Source: Microbacterium foliorum
Lineage (GTDB): Bacteria > Actinomycetota > Actinomycetes > Actinomycetales > Microbacteriaceae
Direction: 5' to 3'
Length of the DNA: 64,000 nt
Assembly (NCBI RefSeq): GCF_006385575.1
Contig: NZ_CP041040.1
Span: 2,542,001 to 2,606,000, forward strand
Shown piece after piece: positions 1-7,044 of this stretch. The position numbers and the translations under genes are program-made. Position 1 is the first letter of the stretch. The number at the start of each line of letters is the position of its first letter. The notes below the pieces were generated by a model. It was given only the letters and a program-made list of their open reading frames with translations. It was not told the DNA's origin and made no database searches.

Positions 1-209
1 CGCTCTCGATGATCGGGCTCGCATTCGCGATGCGTGATATCGCGACCGGCACCGCTTACGCGGTATGGGTCGGAATCGGTGTGACACTCACCGTCATCTG
101 GGCGATGGTCACGGGTGACAGCGAGATCTCCTGGGCGCGGATCCTGTTGCTTCTCGGACTCGTCGGATGCATCGTCGGCCTGAAATTGATCGACCCCGGT
201 CACGATTAA
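1..209 (+). CDS. SMR-family small multidrug/guanidinium transporter, C-terminal part
   Basis: This is the 3' end of a four-helix small multidrug resistance transporter of the QacE/SugE/Gdx type; the start lies before the window and the frame enters at base 3. These proteins form dual-topology dimers that exchange protons for quaternary cations or guanidinium. Visible are a GTAYAVWVGIG stretch typical of transmembrane helix 3 and a last helix ending in GLKLID, the usual SMR C-terminus. SMR genes often occur in pairs, so a partner may lie upstream. The substrate cannot be told from this fragment. Confidence 0.82.
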   Translation, partial: LSMIGLAFAMRDIATGTAYAVWVGIGVTLTVIWAMVTGDSEISWARILLLLGLVGCIVGLKLIDPGHD

Positions 210-234
210 CACTTCGGAACACGTTTATCGGGAG

Positions 235-240
235 TATTGT
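235..240 (+). promoter_or_regulatory. -10 element TATTGT of lsr2
   Basis: The hexamer ends 7 nt before the lsr2 ATG and there is no Shine-Dalgarno, so the mRNA is probably leaderless. Confidence 0.5.
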
Positions 241-247
241 CATTTCC

Positions 248-592
248 ATGGCAAGAAGAATTGTGCACCAGTTGGTCGATGACATCGACGGAAGCGTCCT
301 GGACGTGGGCGAAGGCGAGACAGTACATTTCTCGCTCAATGGAACCTCTTACGAGATCGATCTGAATACCGCGCACGCAGAGGAATTGCGAGCGGCATTC
401 GAGCCGTACATCTCGGCGGGGCGTCGGGCAGGCTCGGCCGTGTCAGCGCGATCGGCCGCACCTCGCAAGCGCGCCGGTCGCAACCCCGAGGTCGCCGCGA
501 TCAGGGCGTGGGCGAACGACAACGGCTACACGCTCTCGGAGCGGGGCCGCATCCCCGCTCCGGTCGTCGAGGCGTACAACGCCGCGCACTGA
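248..592 (+). CDS. lsr2: Lsr2-like nucleoid-associated protein
   Basis: A 114-residue Lsr2, the actinobacterial H-NS analogue that bridges DNA and silences AT-rich, often horizontally acquired genes. The N-terminal half (about 1-58) matches the dimerisation domain, beginning MARRIVHQLVDDIDGS. An Ala/Arg-rich linker follows, and the C-terminal DNA-binding domain carries the AT-hook-like RGR motif in SERGRIPAPV. The open frame extends upstream, but ATG at 248 gives the canonical N-terminus and follows a -10 element by 7 nt. The local sequence is less GC-rich than its surroundings, which is common for this gene. It stands alone between the SMR gene and a convergent MarR gene. Confidence 0.95.
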   Translation: MARRIVHQLVDDIDGSVLDVGEGETVHFSLNGTSYEIDLNTAHAEELRAAFEPYISAGRRAGSAVSARSAAPRKRAGRNPEVAAIRAWANDNGYTLSERGRIPAPVVEAYNAAH

Positions 593-593
593 C

Positions 594-1238
594 TCACTCC
601 GAGGTCGCGACTCCGGGCTGGGCCCACGGCTCATCCCGGAGCGTGATCTCCTTGGCCATGTCCGAGAGGAATCGGATGACCACGTCACGCTCATCCGCCG
701 TCAGCCGCGCCGCGGAGTAGAAGCGCTTGGCCTGCTGACGACCCACCGTCTCCATCGCAGCCTGCCGCGTCTCCGGGGTGATGGTGATCGCGAGAGCACG
801 CCGGTCGGTCGGATGCGGTGCACGCCGGATGTGGCCACCCTTCTCGAGGCGGTCGAGCAGTTTCGTCGTCGACGCCGTCGATATCCCGAGGTGGGTCGCT
901 ATCCCCCCGGGAGTGGCCGTCGCACCGCGGTTCTCGCAGACGATCAGATAGTGCAGCGCGCGCATGTCCGTCTCGTTCAGGCGCATGTAGCGCCGAGAGG
1001 CGAGCGACAGCTTCTGCTCGGCATCCCTGAGCTCGCCGAGGGCTCCCATGACCAGCGCGATCTGTCGCAGGTCCTCGGGAGCGACCCCTGACCGGTCGAT
1101 CAGAGTGCTCCGCGGATCCGCCGACTCGACGTCGTAGATCGCGGCGTGCGCGAGACCATCGGGCGAGATCGCCTCCTGTCTCGAGAGCACACCCGACGCG
1201 CCGCTTCCGCGGGGGGTGGCGTCGGGTCCGTCGCGCAT
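594..1238 (-). CDS. MarR-family transcriptional regulator (CrtR-like)
   Basis: A 214-residue winged-helix repressor of the MarR family. The DNA-binding core is about residues 85-165 and includes the recognition-helix sequence HLGISTASTTKLLDRLEKGGHIRR and the wing DRRALAITITPE. An N-terminal extension of about 50 residues is unusual for MarR proteins, but ATG at 1238 is supported by a -10 element (TAGCAT) 6 nt upstream. The gene faces the carotenoid operon across a 77-bp gap with a palindromic site. In Corynebacterium glutamicum the MarR protein CrtR sits in the same position and represses crtE and its operon, with geranylgeranyl-PP as inducer. Equivalence here is inferred from position. Confidence 0.85.
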   Translation of the reverse strand: MRDGPDATPRGSGASGVLSRQEAISPDGLAHAAIYDVESADPRSTLIDRSGVAPEDLRQIALVMGALGELRDAEQKLSLASRRYMRLNETDMRALHYLIVCENRGATATPGGIATHLGISTASTTKLLDRLEKGGHIRRAPHPTDRRALAITITPETRQAAMETVGRQQAKRFYSAARLTADERDVVIRFLSDMAKEITLRDEPWAQPGVATSE

Positions 1239-1244
1239 GACATC

Positions 1245-1250
1245 ATGCTA
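1245..1250 (-). promoter_or_regulatory. -10 element TAGCAT of the marR gene
   Basis: It lies 6 nt before the ATG at 1238 on the minus strand and supports leaderless initiation there. Confidence 0.45.
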
Positions 1251-1280
1251 CACACGAATGTTTCATGTTATGTTGATTAT

Positions 1281-1291
1281 TAGCTAAGCTA
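1281..1291. promoter_or_regulatory. Palindromic operator candidate for the crt operon
   Basis: The perfect 11-bp inverted repeat TAGCTAAGCTA sits in an AT-rich stretch between the divergent marR and idi genes, 25 bp before the idi start. It overlaps a plausible -10 (TAAGCT). Position, symmetry and AT-richness fit a MarR-family operator. Binding by the adjacent regulator is inferred. Confidence 0.55.
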
Positions 1292-1315
1292 GCGAAAATC
1301 GAGGAGGTTCCCCCG

Positions 1316-1837
1316 TTGGATGAGGTCACCCTCCTTTCTGCAGACGGAGTCGCGATCGGCACACGCCCCAAAGACACCGTCCACACGACCGATACCCCTC
1401 TTCACCTGGCCTTCTCCTGCCACGTCTTCGACCGTGACGGGAGACTGCTGGTGACGCGACGAGCACTCGCGAAGCGCACGTGGCCCGGTGTCTGGACCAA
1501 CAGCTTCTGCGGTCACCCGCGCCCCGGCGAGGACATCACGGACGCGGTGCATCGCCGTGCCAAGGACGAACTCGGACTCCGCCTCACCGACGTGTCCGTG
1601 GTGCTGCCCGACTACCGCTACCGGGCCGTCGACGCCAGCGGGATCGTCGAGAACGAGATCTGTCCCGTCCATGTCGCCATCGCAGACGGCCCCCTCTCCC
1701 CCGACCCTGACGAGGTCGCCGAGTGGGAATGGGTGGACCCGGCGGAGTTCGCCGACTCCGTCATCGGCGCCCCCTTCGCCTTCAGCCCCTGGCTCGTCGA
1801 GCAGCTCCCCCAGCTCCGCGACCTCGGGGTGGTGTGA
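1316..1837 (+). CDS. idi: Isopentenyl-diphosphate delta-isomerase, type I
   Basis: A 173-residue Nudix-fold type I IPP isomerase, which interconverts isopentenyl and dimethylallyl diphosphate and supplies the allylic primer for carotenoid synthesis. Visible motifs are TWPGVWTNSFCGHPRPGE, with the catalytic Cys in NSFCGHP, and the later WEWVDPAEF typical of the family. TTG at 1316 is the chosen start because a strong GAGGAGG ribosome-binding site (1301-1307) lies 8 nt upstream. It is the first gene of the crt operon and its stop is 2 nt from the crtE start. Confidence 0.95.
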   Translation: MDEVTLLSADGVAIGTRPKDTVHTTDTPLHLAFSCHVFDRDGRLLVTRRALAKRTWPGVWTNSFCGHPRPGEDITDAVHRRAKDELGLRLTDVSVVLPDYRYRAVDASGIVENEICPVHVAIADGPLSPDPDEVAEWEWVDPAEFADSVIGAPFAFSPWLVEQLPQLRDLGVV

Positions 1838-1839
1838 CC

Positions 1840-2931
1840 ATGAGCGTGACCGTGACGCAGGCCGCGCCGCGAGAAGACATGAACACCCGTGTCGAATCGG
1901 TGCTGCGTCAGCGCTTCGACCTTCACTGCGAGAACGCCGAGGCGTACGGAAGCGAATTCGCGGCACTCTGGCGTGCGACAGCAGACCATGCCCTCGGCGG
2001 CAAGCTCGTGCGCCCCAGGCTGCTGCTCGACATCCACCGCGCACTGGTCCCGGATGCCGACGAGAGCGCGACCACGGCCGCCGTCGACATCGCTACGCAC
2101 ATCGAGCTGCTGCACTACGCCTTCCTGCTCCACGACGACGTCATCGACGGAGACCTCACCCGCCGCAAGCGACCGAACCTGATCGGACAGCTCGCGGCCG
2201 GCGCGCCGGGCACCTCCGAGGAGGGCTCGCTGCACTGGGCCAGATCCAGCGCGATCCTGATGGGCGACCTGATGCTCTCGGCAGCGATCATGGGCTTCGC
2301 CCGGGCAGAGGTCTCGGCGCCCGCGCGACGACGCCTGCTCGATCTTGTCGAGCAGACCATCCTCGAGACCGTCGCCGGCGAGCACACCGATGTCGCGCTG
2401 AGCCATGGGATCATCGCCTCGGACGTCGACACCGTTCTCACCATGAGCGTCTACAAGACGGCGACCTACTCGTTCTCCCTGCCGCTGCGAGCGGCGGCGC
2501 TCCTCGCCGAATCCTCGGCTTCTGCCGAAGCGACGCTGCAGTCCGTCGGCCGCCATCTGGGCCTCGCATACCAGCTGCAGGACGATCTGCTCTGCGTCTT
2601 CGGCGACCACCGCACGCACGGCAAGGACGCGTTCTCCGATCTGCGGGAGGGCAAGGAGACAGCTCTCATCGCCTTCGCCCGTTCGACGAGCACCTGGGAG
2701 CGCATCGCGCCCCGATTCGGTTCCGCAGACCTGAGTCTGCAGGACGCCACCGCGATGCGCGATCTGCTGCGCGAATGCGGAGCCGAGCGATTCGTCGTCG
2801 GGCTCATCGGCGATCAGCTCGACGCGGTCTACGCGCTGCTGTCCGAGGCGGAGCTCGCCGGCGAGATCAGCTCGGACGCCGCGCGGTCGATCCTGGTCTC
2901 CGCGTCCCGCCTCGAAGGACGCCAGGCATGA
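1840..2931 (+). CDS. crtE: Geranylgeranyl diphosphate synthase
   Basis: A 363-residue trans-polyprenyl diphosphate synthase that condenses IPP onto allylic diphosphates to give C20 geranylgeranyl-PP, the carotenoid precursor. The first Asp-rich motif, HDDVIDGD, is near residues 98-104; the second, QLQDDLLCVFGD, near 245-256; GGKLVRPRL is the substrate-binding stretch near residue 53. ATG at 1840 is chosen over upstream in-frame codons that would overlap idi. Its TGA overlaps the crtB ATG (ATGA), indicating translational coupling. Confidence 0.95.
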   Translation: MSVTVTQAAPREDMNTRVESVLRQRFDLHCENAEAYGSEFAALWRATADHALGGKLVRPRLLLDIHRALVPDADESATTAAVDIATHIELLHYAFLLHDDVIDGDLTRRKRPNLIGQLAAGAPGTSEEGSLHWARSSAILMGDLMLSAAIMGFARAEVSAPARRRLLDLVEQTILETVAGEHTDVALSHGIIASDVDTVLTMSVYKTATYSFSLPLRAAALLAESSASAEATLQSVGRHLGLAYQLQDDLLCVFGDHRTHGKDAFSDLREGKETALIAFARSTSTWERIAPRFGSADLSLQDATAMRDLLRECGAERFVVGLIGDQLDAVYALLSEAELAGEISSDAARSILVSASRLEGRQA

Positions 2932-3833
2932 GCCCGACCCCTCACGACGCGTCGAGTGCGAGTCTGGGGCGATTCAACCGCGCCGCCGACACCGCATCCA
3001 CCGAGGTCATCCGCACCTACTCGACGTCGTTCGGGCTCGCGACGCGACTGCTCGGCGAGAGACATCGCCAGCACGTGCGCAACATCTACGCCATGGTGCG
3101 CATCGCCGACGAGATCGTCGACGGGGTCGCCGCACAGGCAGGACTCGACGAGTCCGCCCAGACCGACGCTCTCGCATCCTATGTCGCCGAGACCCACCGG
3201 GCGATGAGCGTCGGATACAGCACGGACCTCGTGCTGCACGCCTTCGCGCGCACAGCGAGGGAGAGTGGGATCGGCGAGGATCTCACACAGCCCTTCTTCG
3301 ACTCCATGGCCGCTGACATCGCGTCCGACACCGACTTCACCGCGTACGACGCGGCCGCGCATGAGCGCTATGTGTACGGCTCTGCCGAGGTGGTCGGACT
3401 GATGTGCCTTCGCGTGTTCCTGCGAGACGAGAGGCGCACGACCGTCGAGCTCGAGACCCTGACCCACGGAGCGCGACAGCTCGGCGCGGCGTTCCAGAAC
3501 GTCAACTTCCTGCGGGACCTCGCAGACGACACCGAGCGCCTGCAGCGCGGGTATCTCGGCGACAGCGGCCGGCTCACGGACGCCGACCGCGACGACTGGG
3601 TTCGCACGATCACCGAGCAGCTCGACGACGCGGCGCGCTCGATCCCCCTGCTCCCCAAAGACTCGCGAGCGGCCGTGCGCAGCGCCCACGCACTGTTCGC
3701 CGCACTGACGAGACGCGTGGCGAAGACTCCGGCCTCGAGCCTCTACGAGCGTCGAGTGCGGGTCCCCGATCCGGTCAAGGCGCTGCTGGCCGCGCGATCG
3801 GTTCTCGTGACGGCGATGGAGCGGAACCGATGA
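2928..3833 (+). CDS. crtB: Phytoene synthase
   Basis: A 301-residue squalene/phytoene synthase family enzyme that joins two geranylgeranyl-PP molecules head to head to form phytoene. The conserved YSTSF sits near residue 27, the first Mg-binding motif RIADEIVDG near residue 58, and the second, NVNFLRDLADD, near residue 190. The start overlaps the crtE stop and the stop overlaps the crtI start. Length and motifs are complete. Confidence 0.95.
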   Translation: MSPTPHDASSASLGRFNRAADTASTEVIRTYSTSFGLATRLLGERHRQHVRNIYAMVRIADEIVDGVAAQAGLDESAQTDALASYVAETHRAMSVGYSTDLVLHAFARTARESGIGEDLTQPFFDSMAADIASDTDFTAYDAAAHERYVYGSAEVVGLMCLRVFLRDERRTTVELETLTHGARQLGAAFQNVNFLRDLADDTERLQRGYLGDSGRLTDADRDDWVRTITEQLDDAARSIPLLPKDSRAAVRSAHALFAALTRRVAKTPASSLYERRVRVPDPVKALLAARSVLVTAMERNR

Positions 3834-5431
3834 GTCGGGTCGCGGTGATCGGCGCGGGCGTCGCCGGTCTTGCTGTCGCCGGATTGCTCGCCCGCGACGG
3901 TCACGATGTGACCGTCTACGAGAAGAACAGTCGGGTCGGCGGTCGCGCGGGAACGATCGAGCGCGACGGCTTCCGGTTCGACTCCGGGCCGTCGTGGTAC
4001 CTCATGCCCGAGGTGTTCGATCACTTCTTCGAGATGATGGGCACCTCGACGCAGGATCAGCTCGACCTGACGCTGCTCGATCCCGGATACCGGGTCTTCC
4101 AGGCGCCGGAATCCGACGGGCGCCCGTCGCCCTCCGTCACGGTGCCCACCGGGCGCGCAGCCGTGTCCCGTCTGTTCGAGTCTCGCGAGCCCGGCTCGGC
4201 GCAGGCGCTCGACGCGTACCTCGACTCGGCGCACGACGCACGCGTCATGGCCGAACGCTACTTCCTCTACAACCCGTTCACGCGGTTGCGCACGCTGATG
4301 ACGCCGGAGGTGCTGCGAGCCCTGCCTCGTCTCTTCACGCTGCTGGGCACACGCCTGCAGTCGTTCGCCGCTCGACGCTTCCGAGATCCGGTGATCCGTC
4401 AGCTGCTCGGATACCCCGCGGTGTTCCTCGGCACGGACCCCCGCACCGCGCCGGCGATGTACCACCTCATGAGCGCTCTCGATCTCGACGAGGGCGTCAG
4501 CTACCCGCAGGGCGGGTTCTGGCGGGTCGTGGAGCGCATCGCGGAGCTGGCCGAGAAGGCGGGCGCCAGGATCGTGCTGGATGCCGACGTCACGGCGATC
4601 AGCACCGGCATGCAGTCAGGTACACCGACCGTGACGGGTGTCGAGTGGCGCGACTCCGACGGAGTCGCGCACGCGGCAGACGCTGACATCGTCGTCTCCG
4701 GCGCCGATCTGCACCACACCGAGACGGCACTGCTCCCGCCGCACCTTCGCACGTACCCCGATTCGTGGTGGCAGCGGCGGACGAGCGGACCGGGGGCCGT
4801 GCTGGTGATGCTCGGCGTTCGCGGTTCTCTGCCCGAGCTGCCGCACCACTCGCTGTTCTTCACCGAAGACTGGGATGCCAACTTCGACGCCATCTTCGGC
4901 GACGCGCCCGAGATCCCCTCCCCTGCCTCGACCTATGTCTGCCGGCCGAGCGCCACCGACAGCAGCGTCGCACCCGAAGGGCACGAGAATCTCTTCGTCC
5001 TCGTGCCGATCCCGGCCGACACGGCCTTGGGAGCGGGCGGCTCCGACGGCGGCGGATCAGCCGCGATCGAGCAGGCGGCGGATGCGGCGATCGACCAGAT
5101 CGCGAGCTGGGCCGGAATCGACGACCTGCGCGAGCGCATCGTGGTGCGTGAGACGAAGGGTCCCGCGGACTTCCTCACGGACTACAACTCATGGCGTGGC
5201 GGGATGCTGGGGCCTGCGCACATCCTCTCCCAGAGCGCGATGTTCCGGGCTCAGAACGAGTCGCGTCAGGTGTCCGGCCTCTACTATGCGGGTGCCACGA
5301 CCGCTCCGGGAGTCGGTGTGCCGATGTGCCTGATCAGTGCCGAGATCGTCCTCAAGCGGATCCGCGGCGACCACTCCAGCGGACCCCTCGATGTCTCAGC
5401 CACCGCTGCGTCCCCGAGCGGAACAGAGTGA
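3830..5431 (+). CDS. crtI: Phytoene desaturase
   Basis: A 533-residue FAD-dependent CrtI-type desaturase that introduces four double bases-worth of desaturation into phytoene, giving lycopene. The N-terminus carries the Rossmann dinucleotide motif VIGAGVAGLAVAGLLARDG (residues 5-23). The C-terminus carries the CrtI signature GLYYAGATTAPGVGVPMCL. SGPSWYLMPEVFDHFFE is also typical of bacterial CrtI. It overlaps crtB by 4 nt at its start and the next gene by one base at its end. Confidence 0.95.
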   Translation: MSRVAVIGAGVAGLAVAGLLARDGHDVTVYEKNSRVGGRAGTIERDGFRFDSGPSWYLMPEVFDHFFEMMGTSTQDQLDLTLLDPGYRVFQAPESDGRPSPSVTVPTGRAAVSRLFESREPGSAQALDAYLDSAHDARVMAERYFLYNPFTRLRTLMTPEVLRALPRLFTLLGTRLQSFAARRFRDPVIRQLLGYPAVFLGTDPRTAPAMYHLMSALDLDEGVSYPQGGFWRVVERIAELAEKAGARIVLDADVTAISTGMQSGTPTVTGVEWRDSDGVAHAADADIVVSGADLHHTETALLPPHLRTYPDSWWQRRTSGPGAVLVMLGVRGSLPELPHHSLFFTEDWDANFDAIFGDAPEIPSPASTYVCRPSATDSSVAPEGHENLFVLVPIPADTALGAGGSDGGGSAAIEQAADAAIDQIASWAGIDDLRERIVVRETKGPADFLTDYNSWRGGMLGPAHILSQSAMFRAQNESRQVSGLYYAGATTAPGVGVPMCLISAEIVLKRIRGDHSSGPLDVSATAASPSGTE

Positions 5432-5772
5432 TGGGCTTCGTGTATCCGGCAGTCCTGGTCGTCACACTCGGATGCATGCTGCTGCTCGACTGGCGATTCC
5501 GGCTGTTCTTCTGGCGCGACGCCGTGACCGCGGCCGTCGTCACGGCCGTCGGGCTCGCATTCTTCCTCGTCTGGGACGTCGCGGGTATCGCCGGAGGGAT
5601 CTTCTTCCGCGGCGACTCGGCCATCGCGACAGGGATCGTCCTCGCACCCGAGCTGCCGATCGAGGAGCCCGTCTTCCTCGTCTTCCTCGTCGTGTGCACG
5701 ATGGTCGTCTACACCGGTGCCGTGCGGATCCTGACGGGACTGAGCCGGCGCCCGAGCGAGGTCGAGCAGTGA
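5431..5772 (+). CDS. crtYe: Heterodimeric lycopene cyclase subunit, CrtYe/CrtYg type
   Basis: A 113-residue membrane protein with three predicted helices and the lycopene cyclase domain motif ELPIEEPVFL. In actinobacteria that make C50 carotenoids, two such small subunits act together and cyclise the ends of the linear C50 flavuxanthin. Subunit type decides epsilon rings (decaprenoxanthin, CrtYe/Yf) or gamma rings (sarcinaxanthin, CrtYg/Yh); I cannot separate these by eye, so the symbol is by position. The ATG shares one base with the crtI stop. Confidence 0.85.
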   Translation: MGFVYPAVLVVTLGCMLLLDWRFRLFFWRDAVTAAVVTAVGLAFFLVWDVAGIAGGIFFRGDSAIATGIVLAPELPIEEPVFLVFLVVCTMVVYTGAVRILTGLSRRPSEVEQ

Positions 5773-6113
5773 CCTACATCGAACTCTCCGCGTGGTTCGT
5801 CGGCGCCGCGGTGGTGGCGGCCGTCGTCCTGTCCGTCGTCTCGGGTCGGTATCGCGCCCACCTCGGCGCGATGGCCGCGACGATCGCGGTGCTCTTCATC
5901 CTCACCGCCGTGTTCGACACGGTGATGATCGCGACGGGTCTGTTCCACTACTCCGCCGATCATCTGCTCGGCGTGCACATCGGCCTCGCGCCTCTCGAGG
6001 ACTTCGCCTATCCGCTCGCCGGGGCGGTGCTGCTGCCGACCCTGTGGGCGGCGCTGCGCGCCCGTCGACGCGCCCGTGTCGGCATCCGTGCCACCGATGA
6101 GGAGCCCTCATGA
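5769..6113 (+). CDS. crtYf: Heterodimeric lycopene cyclase subunit, CrtYf/CrtYh type
   Basis: A 114-residue membrane protein, partner of the preceding subunit. It has three hydrophobic helices and the motif APLEDFAYPL, the counterpart of the cyclase signature. GTG at 5769 overlaps the stop of the first subunit. A basic tail follows the last helix. Both subunits are expected to be needed for ring formation. Confidence 0.85.
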   Translation: MTYIELSAWFVGAAVVAAVVLSVVSGRYRAHLGAMAATIAVLFILTAVFDTVMIATGLFHYSADHLLGVHIGLAPLEDFAYPLAGAVLLPTLWAALRARRRARVGIRATDEEPS

Positions 6114-6997
6114 CCTCATCGACCCGCGGCTCCGTCGGTCGCGACATCGCTCAGATCGTTCTGTCATCCCGTCCGATCAGCTGGATCAACACCGCCTTCC
6201 CCTTCGCAGCCGCGTACCTTCTGAGCACGCGCGAGATCGACCTCACGCTGATCATCGGCACCCTGTACTTCCTGGTGCCCTACAACCTGGCGATGTACGG
6301 CATCAATGACGTGTTCGACTACGCGTCCGACCTCGCCAATCCGCGCAAGGGCGGGATCGAGGGGGCGCTGCTCTCTCCCCGCATCCACCGGGTCACCCTG
6401 TGGGCGGCGGTCGTGACGAACGTGCCGTTCCTCGTCTACCTCGTCGCGGTCGGAAACCCCGCGTCCTGGTTCTGGCTGGCGCTCAGCGTATTCGCCGTGA
6501 TCGCCTACTCCGCGCCGAAGCTCCGCTTCAAGGAGCGGCCGTTCGTCGATTCGACGACGTCGAGCCTGCACTTCGTGACCCCAGCGATCGTGGGTCTCGC
6601 CCTGGCCGAAGCGTCCGTCACGCCCACGGCGGTCATCGTGCTCGTCGCCTTCTTCCTGTGGGGCATGGCCGCCCACGCCTTCGGAGCGGTGCAGGACATC
6701 GCACCCGACCGCGAAGGGGGCATCGGCTCGATCGCGACCGTGATCGGAGCCCGTGCGACCGTGCGGCTGTCGATCGCGCTCTGGGCAATGGCCGGGGTCG
6801 CGATGCTGTTCACCTCGTGGCCAGGCCCCTTGGGTGCCGCGCTCGCGCTTCCCTACATCGTGAACGCGGCGCCCTGGTGGAACGTCACCGACGAGACCTC
6901 CGCGGGCACCAACCGCGCCTGGCGTCGATTCATCTTCCTCAACTACTTCGCCGGGTTCCTCGCGACGATGATCCTCATCCTCGCCTGGGTCTCCTGA
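6110..6997 (+). CDS. crtEb: Lycopene elongase, UbiA-type prenyltransferase
   Basis: A 295-residue, roughly eight-helix UbiA prenyltransferase. In C50 carotenoid producers CrtEb adds two dimethylallyl units to lycopene, giving flavuxanthin. The first Asp motif is INDVFDYASD (about residues 64-73) and the second Asp-containing loop is VQDIAPDREGG (about 194-204). The start overlaps the previous stop by 4 nt. CrtEb with two small cyclase subunits is the diagnostic gene set for decaprenoxanthin or sarcinaxanthin-type pigments. Confidence 0.9.
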   Translation: MTSSTRGSVGRDIAQIVLSSRPISWINTAFPFAAAYLLSTREIDLTLIIGTLYFLVPYNLAMYGINDVFDYASDLANPRKGGIEGALLSPRIHRVTLWAAVVTNVPFLVYLVAVGNPASWFWLALSVFAVIAYSAPKLRFKERPFVDSTTSSLHFVTPAIVGLALAEASVTPTAVIVLVAFFLWGMAAHAFGAVQDIAPDREGGIGSIATVIGARATVRLSIALWAMAGVAMLFTSWPGPLGAALALPYIVNAAPWWNVTDETSAGTNRAWRRFIFLNYFAGFLATMILILAWVS

Positions 6998-7044
6998 CGC
7001 CCACCACCGCTGATCCCCGCCCTGCACGTCCCGAGAGGAACCCG